A DNA stretch of 64,000 bases. It comes from Siphlonurus alternatus. Taxonomy: Eukaryota > Arthropoda > Insecta > Ephemeroptera > Siphlonuridae. Where the stretch lies: the NCBI GenBank assembly GCA_949825025.1, contig OX463781.1:1758066-1822065 (forward strand), read 5' to 3'. Below, piece by piece: positions 35,601 through 53,100 of this stretch. A model generated the notes under the pieces. The model saw only the letters and a program-made list of their open reading frames with translations, ran no database searches and was not told the DNA's origin. How positions within the stretch are numbered: the first letter of the stretch is position 1; each line of letters begins with the position of its first letter. A program made the translations under genes and the position numbers.

Positions 35601-36459
35601 TTGAATTTAAAATTAAAAATGAATAATATATATTTTTTAATCAAAATTCTAGCTGCATTTTTGAGCTTAATACGAGATTTTTGTAAGTAATTAAAAGTTC
35701 ATTATAATCACTAATAATTAAGCTAGAAATATGATTAAAACACTCAAATAGATGCCGAATTCGTTTTAAACACAATCATGTCAACTTTAGTTGCGTGTTT
35801 CTCCATCTTAATGATATAGAACTGGCTTAGCTGAAACAATAGTGATCAGCCTCGGGCAAAGAGACCCTCATATAAAAAGCTTTTTGTACACAGCAAAGCT
35901 ACTGTCACGGCCGGGCATTATATTTCCGTATTCAGCAGCTGAAACCTGGCAACGCTGCTCTTAATTAAAATGTAAACATTGATTAATATACAAATTATAA
36001 AAAATCGGCAACCACCAAAAATTTTTAATTTTTTTTCTGTGTATAATGATATTTTTTTCGAGCGTGTAGCTTCAAAATTGCAAAACTAGAGTTTAATTTT
36101 GCGTTTGGTTTAATTGTAATTAGGGAATAATTAATTTTTTTAAATTAAAAATTGATTTCACATCTTGAAGTATTTGGCTATTAGGAAAAAAAAAAAAAAT
36201 GAAAGCGCTACCTGCATAACTCTATTTTATACAAGAGCGCAAAGACGGGCATCTCGTGAAAAAGTCATTTTTTTGGGTAGGTTGCGTCACTTCCTTAATT
36301 ACAACAAATTAGCTTTGCAATTAATCGGCCCGTTATATTTTTTAAGTTATAGAGGAGGCTTGCCGGTTTAATGCAATATTTTTTTCTAAATTTTGCGATT
36401 TTTCTGTAGTGCACAGTAAAATTGCAAAGTCCAGGTGTCCCGACTTTTGGCGACGACAG
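32652..36459. mobile_element. 3.8-kb foldback element, TA-flanked, containing a LINE
   Basis: TA at 32650-32651 and 36460-36461 flanks inverse ends CTGTCGTCGCCAAAAGTCGG. The arms 32652-33546 and 35581-36459 are very similar over nearly 900 bp. Between them are a minus-strand LINE (33547-35035), a spacer, an extra direct copy of the distal arm (about 35205-35446), and a short inverted copy of the LINE tail (35449-35580). The only coding remnant is the LINE reverse transcriptase. A Tc1/mariner-like origin of the shell is inferred from TA and the ends. Confidence 0.8.
33547..35035 (-). pseudogene. LINE reverse transcriptase fragment, frameshifted, 5'-truncated
   Basis: On minus, 35020-34706 reads LCVVIFFDLSKAFDSLD (RT motif A). 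After a shift in a run of eight A at about 34718, the frame continues with LGVPQGGKIS (motif B), KYADDITAVV (catalytic YADD) and a C-terminal domain to the stop at 33721. The endonuclease and first RT motifs are absent. The 3' tail is a run of AATAAA-like units at about 33547-33590. It fits the Jockey/CR1-like non-LTR group by motif spelling only. A 3' fragment of the same family is at 6325-6595. Confidence 0.88.
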
Positions 36460-36699
36460 TAGGCTCCATTGCCTGCAAAAAAGTTGCAATACCAAAATAT
36501 GAATCGCTATAATGTACTTCTATAACTCTAATTAGTTTCCATTGAAAAATGAAAATGAAATTTACTTAATATATTATTATATACCACATCACTTTCACTT
36601 TTTCACTTTCATTTTTGTCTTCTTTTTTAACTGTGCAATATATATATGCCAAAGGGAAGAATGCGCCGCCATATGATTATATATTCTTTATGGCAATTA

Positions 36700-36862
36700 A
36701 TAACTGTCATATGTGTGGAAAAGTTAAGCGATGCAGAGAAGGATCGGACCTTCCGATTACGATCGAGTCGGATGCGCGCATCATCATCATGCAACGTGGC
36801 TACCACGTGGCAGCCACGTTGCTGTGCTACTGGGGATACCACGATTACCACGTGTATTTATA
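36700..36862. other. Moderately GC-rich stretch with E-box palindromes upstream of Arl1
   Basis: It contains AACGTGGCTACCACGTGGCAG, then CCACGTTGC and CCACGTGTAT, so CACGTG occurs twice within about 50 bp, and CGATCGAGTCGGATGCGCGC. About 1 kb upstream of the Arl1 start. A regulatory role is only a guess. Confidence 0.25.
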
Positions 36863-37295
36863 ATATATAATCTATTATGGGCACTATCTTAACATTAGTA
36901 GAGTGAGCGAGTTCATTTTTTTTTAATATTTTATTTTTTAAAAATAGTTTAAGCTGCCCTCTATTGAAAATGAAAACCATAAAATTCCATCTCAAATAGT
37001 TTCACCACAAAAAATTCCCAAAGTTGGTGTTTCGGAGGCCTTTAACGTGCAGCCTTATGGAACATAAAACCGCGTTTTACTCCAACATTTTCTGAACTAT
37101 GGTACCATTTAAAAAATACTTACGTAATATATGATGAATTCTTTAATGAATTTTCAAATAAAAAAAAAATTTACGGGGTCGTTTTCTTGGAAATAAATCA
37201 TGAAAATTCTTATGGGAATTAACCCGCAAAAACTTAAAGATTTTTGCCGAAAAAACGGCTCCGTAAAAAAAAAAAATTTATTTCCACCCAGTGCA

Positions 37296-37530
37296 GTGAT
37301 GCACTTGTGTGTGGTTCCCCAGGTTTTGGACATCGCTTTGGTCCATTGAGAAAAAGTAGATATAGAGGTGTCCATCCTGACTGCATGATGAGGTTTTCCA
37401 CGGTTAATTCCCTCAGTTTCACCTCAGCGAATGATGGGACGCGTAAGCATGCAGGCCGTGGCCACTATCCGTTCCCTACCTTATCCCTACCCAGTACCCC
37501 GCCGCGAGCTGTAAGCTCTTAGGGGTGTAT
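37296..37530 (+). repeat. Dispersed repeat family I, copy
   Basis: GTGTGTGGTTCCCCAGGTTT, GAGGTGTCCATCCTGACTG, GGTTTTCCACGGTTAATTCC and GATGGGACGCGTAA. Same orientation as 29188-29386. Confidence 0.55.
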
Positions 37531-37812
37531 CCTCTTGTAAAAAAAAAAATGATTGTAGGAAAAATGGAAAAAATAAAAGATTTTGAATTTGAATTTAAAA
37601 ATTTGCCGCTTCACGGTAAACTTTTGACCGTCAATTGTTTTTGGTACCAGCTGTTTCCCGTCAGGTGTCACGGCGTTGCGTAAAAAAAGATTGTGTAGCG
37701 GTCCACGTCCAAACGTTTGTCGATTTTCTGCTGAATGGACGAGTTTTAGGCCGGTAAACTGGGGCGGAGGCCGTGAAATATATCTAGCAACTCCTGAGGA
37801 TCAAGGAAAACC

Positions 37813-42626
<4,814 letters not shown>

Positions 42627-43527
42627 AGGACTGCTTTCAGCTATTTTCAATATTTATCACAGTATAAGATAATAATTAACTAAGAGTGTGCTTAACAGTG
42701 AAAATAAGAATGATTATAAAATTATTATAACGGTAACTAGATCAAACAAAAAATACTGCTGCTATTATTTTATACTGTAATCAAAATAACTTTCTACTGT
42801 AAATCAAGAGTTGTTGGATATTTGTACCTTTTCGTAAAATTTACTTCAGACGTACCACAACAAAAAATTTCATTTTCCCACGGCTTTCTACATGAAATGT
42901 ATTGTCAGTATTGTTGGTTTTAGTTGAGTCCTCTGTTACGTTGTAGTTTTTGTGCACGTCCAAGTTTGTGTGTTTTGTGAATCTATGGACCAAAGTTTGC
43001 CAAATACATGTTACTGTTAATTAAGGCTTCTTAAAATATAATTATTCAACGCACTGCAGTTAATTTTAGCAAAACTATTCTAAACATTAAAAGATGAAAC
43101 AAAGTATTTCCTTTCAAAATAATCACCAATTATTTTTTGTTATAAATTCAAAAATAGTCACGCTAATTTTATTTAAATTGTAAAAACACCGTTTTGATGA
43201 TCATTCCTCCCTCATCACATCCCCTTGCATAAATTGTCTTGCAGTGACATGTTTGATCTGGTTACTGGTTCACTTTGCAATTTGGGATGAGCCGCACAGG
43301 AAATGTTTTTAATGAACTTCATTCCAGTGCGCTCTTCCCTCAAAATATTTATTTTCTGCAATCAGTAATTATAAAAATTGAGGTGAAAATGGGATTAGTT
43401 TCAATGCAAGCCAAGTTTTGTATTCCATGTATATTTTGAGGATTGCTTCATAGCTAAAAGTATGTTATTGTTTCCATTTGTTATAAAATGTACAAAATTA
43501 AAACGTATTTTATTTTTTTCTCGATAA

Positions 43528-43562
<35 letters not shown>

Positions 43563-43810
43563 TGTCTAGTCTTAAAAAATTGAAATAAAAAACACAATGT
43601 TCTCAATACTTTGTTTTTATTGTAAATCAGAAGTACATGATCCAAAGTTTAATGTAATGCACACAAGACCTGAAAACCTAAGTATAATAAATCTAGCTTG
43701 TCTAACATAGTTAATTTACAGAAAGGCACGAAAACAATTTAAAACATGACAGAGTATAAAAATATTAACTTCTTCATAAACGCAGCAGTACGTTTCATTC
43801 ACACAACTCT

Positions 43811-44175
43811 TTAAGGGTAAGGTAACACGGATCAGCTGATTGATGCAGCAGTCCCATTTGATTAACATGAAGCCTTAGCAGAAGATTTTAGTACCTAAAA
43901 GCCAAAGAAAAAATTTCAAAACAATTCTTCAATCCCATTTTTTTTTAATTGATTTTTTAGTTTGGCTTTCCATGGGAAAGCCCTATGTTAAAAATTAAAA
44001 AAATAAATAATATAAAAAGAATCGGATTGAATAATTATTTTGAATTTTTTTTTGTGGCTTTTAGGTACTAAAATCTGTCTCTAAAAAACATTTCAGCATT
44101 TTTGTGTCTGCAAAGGTTTAATGTTAATCAAATGGCACTACATTGATCAGCTGATCCGTGTTACCTTACCCTTAA
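43811..44175. mobile_element. MITE family D, copy 3
   Basis: The ends TTAAGGGTAAGGTAACACGG and CCGTGTTACCTTACCCTTAA are inverted. Inner CAGCTGATTGATGCAG, GTACCTAAAAGCCAAAG and mirror blocks are present. The ends are diverged from copy 2 (GGTAAC for AGATAAC). Confidence 0.8.
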
Positions 44176-44309
44176 CATTCAATTCAATTTGTGAAGTTTT
44201 CATCCACAATTTCATGTGGACGAGTTTGTTGCAATGATGAACTTATTGAACATGATTCATGCTGTGGATGCGAGAGACAAATAATCTGGATAACTACCAG
44301 CAGTGACTA

Positions 44310-44575
44310 CACTTTAAGAGTGAGGTAACACACCCGATGTTAAAAATATTTCCACACATGAAAATTATGAAACATATTTTAAAATGTTCTCCTTTACATC
44401 CCCTACCAGTAGGTAAAATATCAGGTATACAAATTCAATTTAGCTTTTGAGTTATGAATTTGTGTACCTGATACTTTAGCTACTGATAGGGGATGTAAAG
44501 GAGAACATTTTGATGTGTTTCATAATTTTCATGTGAGGTATTTTTTTTAACATCGGGTGTGTTACCTTCCCTTTA
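44310..44575. mobile_element. Foldback MITE with GAGGTAACACACCCGATG ends
   Basis: Arms of about 110 bp (TTTAAGAGTGAGGTAACACA on the left, and the inner ATTATGAAACATATTTTAAA then TTCTCCTTTACATCCCCTA) are mirrored on the right. The loop carries the shorter palindrome ACCTGATACTTTAG / GGTAAAATATCAGGT. Confidence 0.8.
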
Positions 44576-44788
44576 AACTGGATAATACTGAACTCAACAG
44601 ACAGCTCATCCTGCAACATTAATTCCGTTAATTGTTCAAATCTGATCGACGTTTGATTTGCCGACCACTTCTTGAATGCCATGAATGCCATCGGTGACAA
44701 AAGTGTTGCCAAACTTCAGCAAGTTACAAGAGGTTTCAGTACATCAGTTAATTAAAGAGGGGGTTCTTAAATTAATAAATCTTAATTG

Positions 44789-44891
44789 TCAGAAGTCGAG
44801 GGTGGCCGGTCCGAAGCGCTCGATGGTCTTGCCCTGCGAGGAGAGGTCCATCTGCACCTTCTTGCGCATGTAGAAGATCGGACAGTCACGG
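44789..44891 (-). CDS. PolD1: PolD1 terminal exon
   Basis: The acceptor is ATGTTGCAG and the stop TGA at 44789-44791. It encodes [19 protein letters not shown] then [14 protein letters not shown]. The Cys here is the fourth ligand of CysB. Confidence 0.96.
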
Positions 44892-46424
44892 CTGCAACAT
44901 AACATACACGTTACCGAACTGTGGTGTGCAATTTTAGTGTGGCGACTTTATTAAGACAATATTATGGATTTGAATAGAAAAAAAATTGGAAATACTTTAT
45001 GTTATTAAGTTTGCTGTGCATGATCTCCAATTTCGCAATGAACTTATCTGATTTTGCATAAGATTGTTGCACAAAATTACAGCTAGGTACACTAAAGTAT
45101 CAGCACAGGAAATCCCAGAGTTGGCATCTCTGGAGTTTACCAGGAAGGAAAATGAAAAAAAAAAAAAAGTTAATAATTTTCACCCATTACTAATTTTGTT
45201 TTAGCAACAAATCAACATCATGGATGTGCTAAAATGAAATGGACAACATTTTTGTATGGCATGTTTGGATGGAGATTTTCACAATGTCAATTTTCTGTCA
45301 GATTTCTTTGAACCCTCTAATACCTTTTTAGACGTCATAGTCATGCAAATTTTAAACACTCGATCAAACATAGCGAGAGTAAATCATACATCATCATACG
45401 AGAGGCATTACATTCATCACAGCATTTTTCAGCATAATTTAAAAGGGTTTTAAAGGCTTCAAAAAAACTAAACAATTGACAATATAACGAGGCTTCAAGT
45501 GAGTGCGCCTCTCGATGCGCAACTGGTCCATCTTGTACTTGAAAATGAAGCAAAGTGTTTTTTTTAACTTTTCTCGGTTATAAATCAAATAAAAAATCTA
45601 AATCTTGAATTATCTACTGTATTTTTCAGTTTGGACCAAAGTTTCGTAAGGGAAAATTCCCTAAAAAATCTTGTTTTTAGTGAAAAAACAAATTCACGTT
45701 TTTTTTTTACATAGGCTTAGATACGATGGTGGGAAAAATCAGCTGACTTGAAGCCTCTATTATACTGGAGGTTCAACCCACCTGGTGCAAATGACCTCCT
45801 CGTGCAGACTGCCCTGACATCGCTGGCACTGCGTCCACAGACGTGAGAAGCTCTTCTCCAGCCCCTGCAACTTGGCCACCTCCACCTGGTATATTGCCGG
45901 CTGCTTGGGCAGACAGTGACTGCACACCGCGCCAGTGGTGCCTGCAGGCAGCGGCGTGCGGCACCCCAGACACGCCTCCCTCTTGGTGGTGAACGCAGTC
46001 ATGGCTCCCACCTTAGAGGTAGTCTTAGTCTTGCTCAGGGTGTGCTCCCCCTCTGTGGAAACAATTTATTGGTGTGAAGAGTTGAGAATAAATGGACTAA
46101 TGTACACATATTAGGTACAGTAAAAACTCGGTGTTAAGCACCCTGTTGTTAGGTGAAACTCAATTTTGATTTGAAGCAGATCAAGGTCTCATCAAATATT
46201 ATTAACATTGTGGGTATAGGAAAAACTCAAAATGAGGTAAACCTTATTTCCTGGGTCTCTTGACATTACGTAATGTAATAACAAGTTTTTACTGTATATT
46301 GTTTGGATGGGTGATAAATCTATTGTTTTGCAATATTCTGCTCAGAGCAATGGACAACTTGCACGAATTTTTTTTATTGCAGAAATGAATAGAGGGGTCC
46401 AAATTATTATGATACTCTCATTTT

Positions 46425-46501
<77 letters not shown>

Positions 46502-47099
46502 AGTGCAGGAACTGTTTTTTAATAATTATTGCAAGTGCGGCCACGCCCCCTTGAGGCGTCAATAGGTGTTTAGGCCCTATTCTTTTTATTAAGGATTCAC
46601 AGAGAGGAAAAGGGGGGTGAGACAGAATTTGGAATATTATTAATTTTTAAAAATAGTTCTGGGACTAAAAATATATGGAAAAAAAAATCATAATAACTTC
46701 TTGTAATTTGGTACCATGAATTAATTTTTGCAATAAAAATTGTCATGCAGACTGTACATTGATAATAACAACTGTCAGTGTAAGGAATTTATTAAGTGAT
46801 TTACAAATTATTAATTATAATTTAAATGTAATTAAAACTTATTTTACAGTGAATATCATGGTCATGTTATTGACTGTGATGTTAATGACAACAATGCAAC
46901 TCACTGAGCAGGGTGGCCTCTGCCCGTGCCTCCCCAAGGATGGGACTGAAGATTCTGAGCAGCGGCTTGGCCAGCTGGTTCTGAAGGTAGTAGTCCGTGT
47001 CGATGGAGACGTTGTTCTCCAGCACGTAGATCGGGTCCTGCAAGAACCGAGACAGTGTCAGTGGTGGCAAGGGGCCTTGGTTGGACTGTATTTGTATTA

Positions 47100-47149
<50 letters not shown>

Positions 47150-50100
47150 AAGGTCGTCTTACTAAAAGTTTGTTTCAGTTCCCTTAATTTACTTTCTGTG
47201 AACTTTGTGAATGACAAACTCAGTTCTCCTTATAGAACTTAAGAATACCAGACTGCCACACAGTTGCAAAAACGCTTGGTTTAAACATTTAGAGATGAGG
47301 ACAGAAATATACACTGTACAGTAACTCTTTTAGAAAGTATTATACACATAAGATATAAAATAAAACCTTTGTGCAACAAAGAGTGCAAAATTTTCAGAAG
47401 CGTAAAGCCGGGTTCACAATAAGCGTCAACTTTTTCTAGACGCGCGTCAGAAGCGCATGAAGCTTGCCTGGCCAAGCTTCTAAAAATCACACGCATGCGC
47501 ACATCGCGCGCATCATTTTTTTGACCAATCAGAGGGTTTTGACGCTGCGTCTAGAAAAATTTGACGCTTATTGTGAACCCGGCTTAAGATTGGAGTGCTG
47601 TGGAGGTCTATTTGTGGATGGCTGAAGTAATATATGACATCATATTATGTATGTTAATCTTTTATATGTACGTTTTTTTAAACAGAGCCAACAAACTAAA
47701 TAAAAATAACAATAATATCTCTGTGAGTACGGTAATAAATGAAATTAAAAATATGAATACAGTACCTAATAATAATTACTGGTTGCTATTGAACTGATTT
47801 CCCGACTTGACAGACAAGTACCTCTGACTTCATATATGCGGGGGTCTTCTTTGCCGCGGCGGTGATCACGTAGGGCACGCGGTCCCCCAACTTGGGCGCG
47901 GTGCCGGGGTCGCGCTTTTTCATCTTGTCTGCCAGCTCCACGTGGGCCTGCCGCGCCTTGTAGTCCTCCTTGGCCAGCTCCTTGGTGATGACCAGCTGTG
48001 AGATGTCCAGACGGTTGCACAGCAGGTCCGAGATCACCTCCTTCACGTAGCGGACAGCCCCCTCAGGGTCCCTGTACACACGTAGTTCAGTGTGTGGTGG
48101 TTCAACTACTACGACTTATTTATACTAGACACAGGCCACGACTATCTTGGATGACATCAGAAGAAGTTCAAAATCCAAGATAGTGACATTTGTAAGTTAT
48201 GTAAAATTGAACACCAAGACAGAGGGCATCTGTTTAGATGCTCTGTATTAACTACAGAACTTGACTCGTTGCCTGGCAACATGAAGAGAGAAGAGAAAGA
48301 GTCTTTTCTCTATTGGCTTGCTAGAAATAAAATGGTTTAAAAGCCAAAACGTGGGCATAAGAAAAGAAGATGAAGACACCACAGTCTCCTCAATTTTGAG
48401 GTTGTTACAGGGGTTTATTTTTCAAATTGACACTACATAACTCCAGGCCCTGTACCCAAATATTCAACAAAAACGCCATGCAGTACCTCTCGATGAGCAG
48501 CATCTTGAGGCAGGTGTTCATCACGTTTGCGACGAGGGGACAGTTGTCGCGACGCACCGTCTCAATGCCCTTGCAGTCCATCTTGTCGTACTTGTCCGGG
48601 CGTGTGTAGTACAGCCCCGCGTAACGCTTCTTGTTGATCAGCAGGTACGGGTAGTACACCTGTCGTCAACATTCAGTTACTACAAACTTAACCACAACCT
48701 GCATGACTTCTTTATTGCATACAATATATTGATGGAGGCACATTATTGTGCTGCAAAATGCTGTGACGTCATAGTCGTGTAACGTCTTTCCCTATGCTTG
48801 TGTGTTAAATATCTGCATGATATGACATCACAACGTTTTGCAGTAAGATTTCCAGGAAGAATTTTGTCATCCTATGGTGGAATTGGAAATAAAGTTGTCT
48901 AAGATGCCTTTTTATGGAATTTCATAAGTTTGTGGAAATGATGCTTAGGTAGAGATAACGCCGAACAGCTGTTCGACGTAGTCTCCTTTGATTAACAGGT
49001 AAACCTTAGCAAATTCACAAAAATTCTGATTTTTTTTTGAGAGACAGATATTAGTGCCTAAAAGCCATAGAAAAAATTTCAAAACAATTTAACGAGACGA
49101 TTTTTTTAATTAAGTTTTTTAATTTTCAGCATAAGGCTTTCCCATGGAGAGACAAACTGAAAACATAATTTTAAAAAAAATCGGCTTGTTAAATTGTTTT
49201 GAAACTTTTTCTGTGGCTTTTAGGCACTAATTTCTGCCTCTTAAAAAAATTTCAGAATTTTTGTGAATTTTCTAAGGTTTACATGTTAATCAAATGGGAG
49301 TACGTCGAACAGCTGTTTGGCGTTATCTTACCCTTAAAATATATGCTTTCACTTTTACCAACACTGCAAACTAACATTGTCATTATTTTTAATCATTGAG
49401 CCCCATAACTCAAGACATGGTTACAAGAGTAATTCACAGCTGTTTTTCTTCCTCATTTCAAAAGTTAAAAACTCCCAAAGCATATCCAAAGAACAATTAC
49501 ATTATTAAAAAGATAAAAATCAAGTGGCTGTTTAGTATTTTTAGGCAATTGATACATTTTATCATGACGCCCCCATAAAGCAGAATGGTTGTAGTCATTG
49601 AGACAATGAAGCATGGTGATAAACTTAGTTGTAAAATTTCAAACTACGTTCTGTTGTATCTGTTTAACATTTTATAATCAAGTAAATACTCTGGCAGTAG
49701 CCACAGAATAATTTTACAGAAATGACAACACCATAATTCCTTCCTTACTCCAGACCAGAAAAATATTAAAAAAATAAAGCATTTTCATTAATAATACAAA
49801 TGTTGTTGTTATTGTGACTCTCCCCATGCTGTAGGTATTGCCTTATTCTTAAATAAGACAGTCAAAATTTCTGCACACAGCCCCATCCATTGTTTCTCAA
49901 TAAATTTGCTACCTTCTCGAACTCTAGCTTGATTGGGCTGATGAACTTGGAGCTGACGTACGCCGCCGCCTCCCTGCCCAGCTCCATCGCGCGGGCAAGG
50001 TCGTCGACCCCGAACTTGATCATCACCGAGTCTGTGTCTCCGTAGATGACCACCGAGTCGTGCTCGTAACCGTTGGCCAGGCAGAACTTCTGCTCCACCT

Positions 50101-53100
50101 CCGCACGGGTCTGCTCAATCATCGTGCGGCCGTACGCAGTCGTGCTCTGTCAGGTAAGTCCAGAGTTTACTATCGGAACCAAAATGGTGTGCCCCTCCCC
50201 TTATGGAACTTGTATGCTGTTCAGGGGCACACCTTTTTGGTTCTGATAGTAGTTGGGAGCTGCAAGTGCTCTAGAGGTTCACTGTCCACTCCAACAACAA
50301 GGCCTGCGCACTATAATATCGGTCTTGATTGTTTTTTTGAAATAGTAGTCCTAGATTTTCAATTTTCCATTGAGTTATATGCTAATTTCACCCCGAAATT
50401 TTTATGGAAGGAGTGGTTTTAAAATTTTGAAACTTCTCACACGGTAAGATAAGGGGCTTAGAAATTGTGCCTGGGGTGTGAAAATATCAAGAAAATTTTA
50501 TTTCTACTAGATTTTATTTAAATTTTACAATGCTATAGCAAATGGGGTGGACTACTATGTTTTTTCGCGCGCTTCGCAGTGCGCAGGCCTTGGTGGAGTG
50601 GGCAGTGAGAGGGGCCATTAGTTTGAACAAAGTAGTTACATAATGCAACAGCAAGGGTGTCATACTTGTTTAAAATGAACCTATATATCATAGTCTATTG
50701 GATAATTTGAATACTGCAACATGAATAAAGCTGCACAAAAATGTCAATTTCTGTAGATCTACCATAAAATGGAATGAGTTTGCTTCTCATGTAAATTTAG
50801 CCCCAGATTGGGAATTTTCTAGTCTTGTACGTGAATCTAGCCTAGGTGTATTAATTCAAGTAACGTGATAATCTTTTCACGAGCTTGAAATTGCGAGCGG
50901 CAAATAATTACACTTACTTCTTAAAAATCAAAGGTGTTTGATTTTTAAACATATATATATTATTTTTTAACTACCAAAAATTAAAAAAAATATATATACG
51001 TAGATTATTTTTTAACTACCAAATAGGCAAATACCAAAGCGGCATTTTTTTTTATAGTGTGTATCTGTACATCTTAGAGCTACAGTCAACTGCTTTTAAG
51101 TTAAAAAAAAGATAGAAAGAAAGCAAGAGCAACAATGTCAACCCACAGAATTGGGCCTATCAGCTGTCTCGTTGATAAAACTCACCCCCGAGATCTCGAG
51201 GCAGGGTAGTTTGCCAACCTGCGCGCCCGTGAAGCCGTACACCGAGTTGGCGCTGATCTTGAGGGCCAGCTGACGACCGTCCAACACCTGCGAAACATTC
51301 TCGTCAGTCCTGATGGTACAAAATGAATGACCATGTGTCAAAACATTCTGGTGAGTCCTGACGGTACAAAATGAACGACCATGTGTCAAAACATTCTGGT
51401 GAGTCCTGACGGTACAAAATGAACGACCATGTGTCAAAACATTCTCGTGAGTTCGAATATGAAGACAGGCTCTGACTTGTGTGTCTTAAAGTTTTTATTG
51501 ACTCCTCAGCCATTGACCAAACTTGTTGGTCAAAGAACAGTAGAAAATTTCAAAGAACATACAAGTAAAACGTGGGGAGGAGTACAGTACTACAAAAATG
51601 TAAATTAGCAAACTTTTTCTTTCAAATCATCTTAAATATTTGCTGTACAATCAGTTGTTTGGATAAATAAATTAAATAAAAACACAAATTGTAAGTTCAT
51701 AAATACATATGTCTTTTATAAATTTATAGCAAAATAATCCAGCAGGTCTTTATCAAATTATTTTTAATAACTACTGTATGATGTTTAAGGTAATGTTTTC
51801 AAAGATTACAACCTGTTTTGTTAATTACTACGGTGCATAGTCTTAATATAATGTCACAAGTCACGAGTTTTAACTGATCGTATGGGTGCATGGCTCAGTA
51901 CTGCCTATTCTCAAAACAAATCAAGAAGGAAAAGTCTGAAATTCATAAATAACAATCTAACGTTCCCCTCTTTCTTATGATTTCTATTTAACGCGCTTCT
52001 ATTTTTTTTTTTCTAAATAAACAAATTAAACAAAAGCCCACCTTCTTCCTGAGAGGGTCGGTCTCCTTCTTGAGGTCCTCCTTGGCTTGCTTGCGGGCAG
52101 ACAGAAGACTCTCGAGGATTTCCGGCAGCAACCCCTTGCGCACCGAGCTCTTCACGAAGCTGTCACCGTTGGGGGTGACCGTGATCTGGTCGTCAGTCAG
52201 CCTGTAAGACAATGTTTGTTATACCTCTCTGCTCTCAATCAGTCCCAGTATGTGAGGTAGCAAATTGAACTAATTGTTGAGAGTTTGGGGGAGAAAATTT
52301 CAAACTAATTAAAGGGAGATAGGTCTCAAATTAAAAATTAGGCAGTAACAGAGAGTTGCTTGAGTTGACAATCAACATTTGGATTATTTTTTGCGTGCGC
52401 GATACAGCTGCATGAGTGCGGGCTACAAAGTAAGGATGCAGGTCCTTGATGACGTCAAAATGACGTCAAAAAACATGGCGGCGTATGTATAGTTGTGCGT
52501 TGTGACGTCATTTTGACGCCATCAAGGACCTGCATCCTTACATTGTAGCCCCCACTCATGCAAGGAAAAAATAATCCGAATGTTGATTGTCAACTCAAGC
52601 AACTCTCTGTGACTGTCAAATTTTTAATTTGAGACCTGTATGCCTTTAACCTTGCAAAGAAATATGTCTAAAGAATGTTTTGGTCTTTTGAAAGTTTTGA
52701 ATAGAACTTGCACTTTTTTTTTCATACTGCTCATCCACAAACTTTCTAAGGATAAATCGTTCCTCGTCCGGAATAATGAGCTACCTTTTTACCAAAAAAT
52801 GTTATAATAATGAGCAATCTGCTATTTCAGTTGAGCACAATTAGGAGCTGTAAATAGTTATAAAATAAAGCTCATAATTTAGCTCACCTGAAATAGCAGA
52901 TATAGTAGAATCATCATATGGTCAGCGCTGTCACGTTGACGAGGCAAGCCGGCGGCTGCAGGCTGAATACCAGCTGCCGGCTTGCCTCGTCAAAGTGACA
53001 GCGCTGATCATATGATGGTTCTACTATAGCTTATTATTGCAATGATATAATGGTAGGCAGATAGCTCATTATTCCGGACGAGAGACGAAATGTAGGCTGC

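Larger units (their letters stand above)
32132..37812. other. Intergenic region between divergent P450 and Arl1
   Basis: About 5.7 kb. The P450 5' flank (32132-32366) is moderately GC-rich near the gene and should hold its promoter. The rest is a family C MITE, a 3.8-kb foldback with a LINE, simple AT sequence, and a stretch at 36700-36860 with CACGTGG palindromes. Next are a family I repeat and about 200 bp of plain flank before the Arl1 ATG. No gene of host type was recognised. Confidence 0.5.
42627..44788. other. 3' flanks of convergent Arl1 and PolD1
   Basis: No gene seen. AATAAA on plus near 43585 and TTTATT (minus AATAAA) near 43616 lie within about 35 bp. They could be the poly(A) signals of Arl1 and PolD1 respectively, each giving a 3' UTR of about 1 kb. 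Two MITEs (43811-44175 and 44310-44575) would then fall inside the PolD1 3' UTR. Confidence 0.4.

Noticed and set aside
51138..51513. ORF with [16 protein letters not shown] repeats
   Set aside because: The 48-bp minisatellite is divisible by three, so it stays open. It is intron sequence next to a PolD1 exon.
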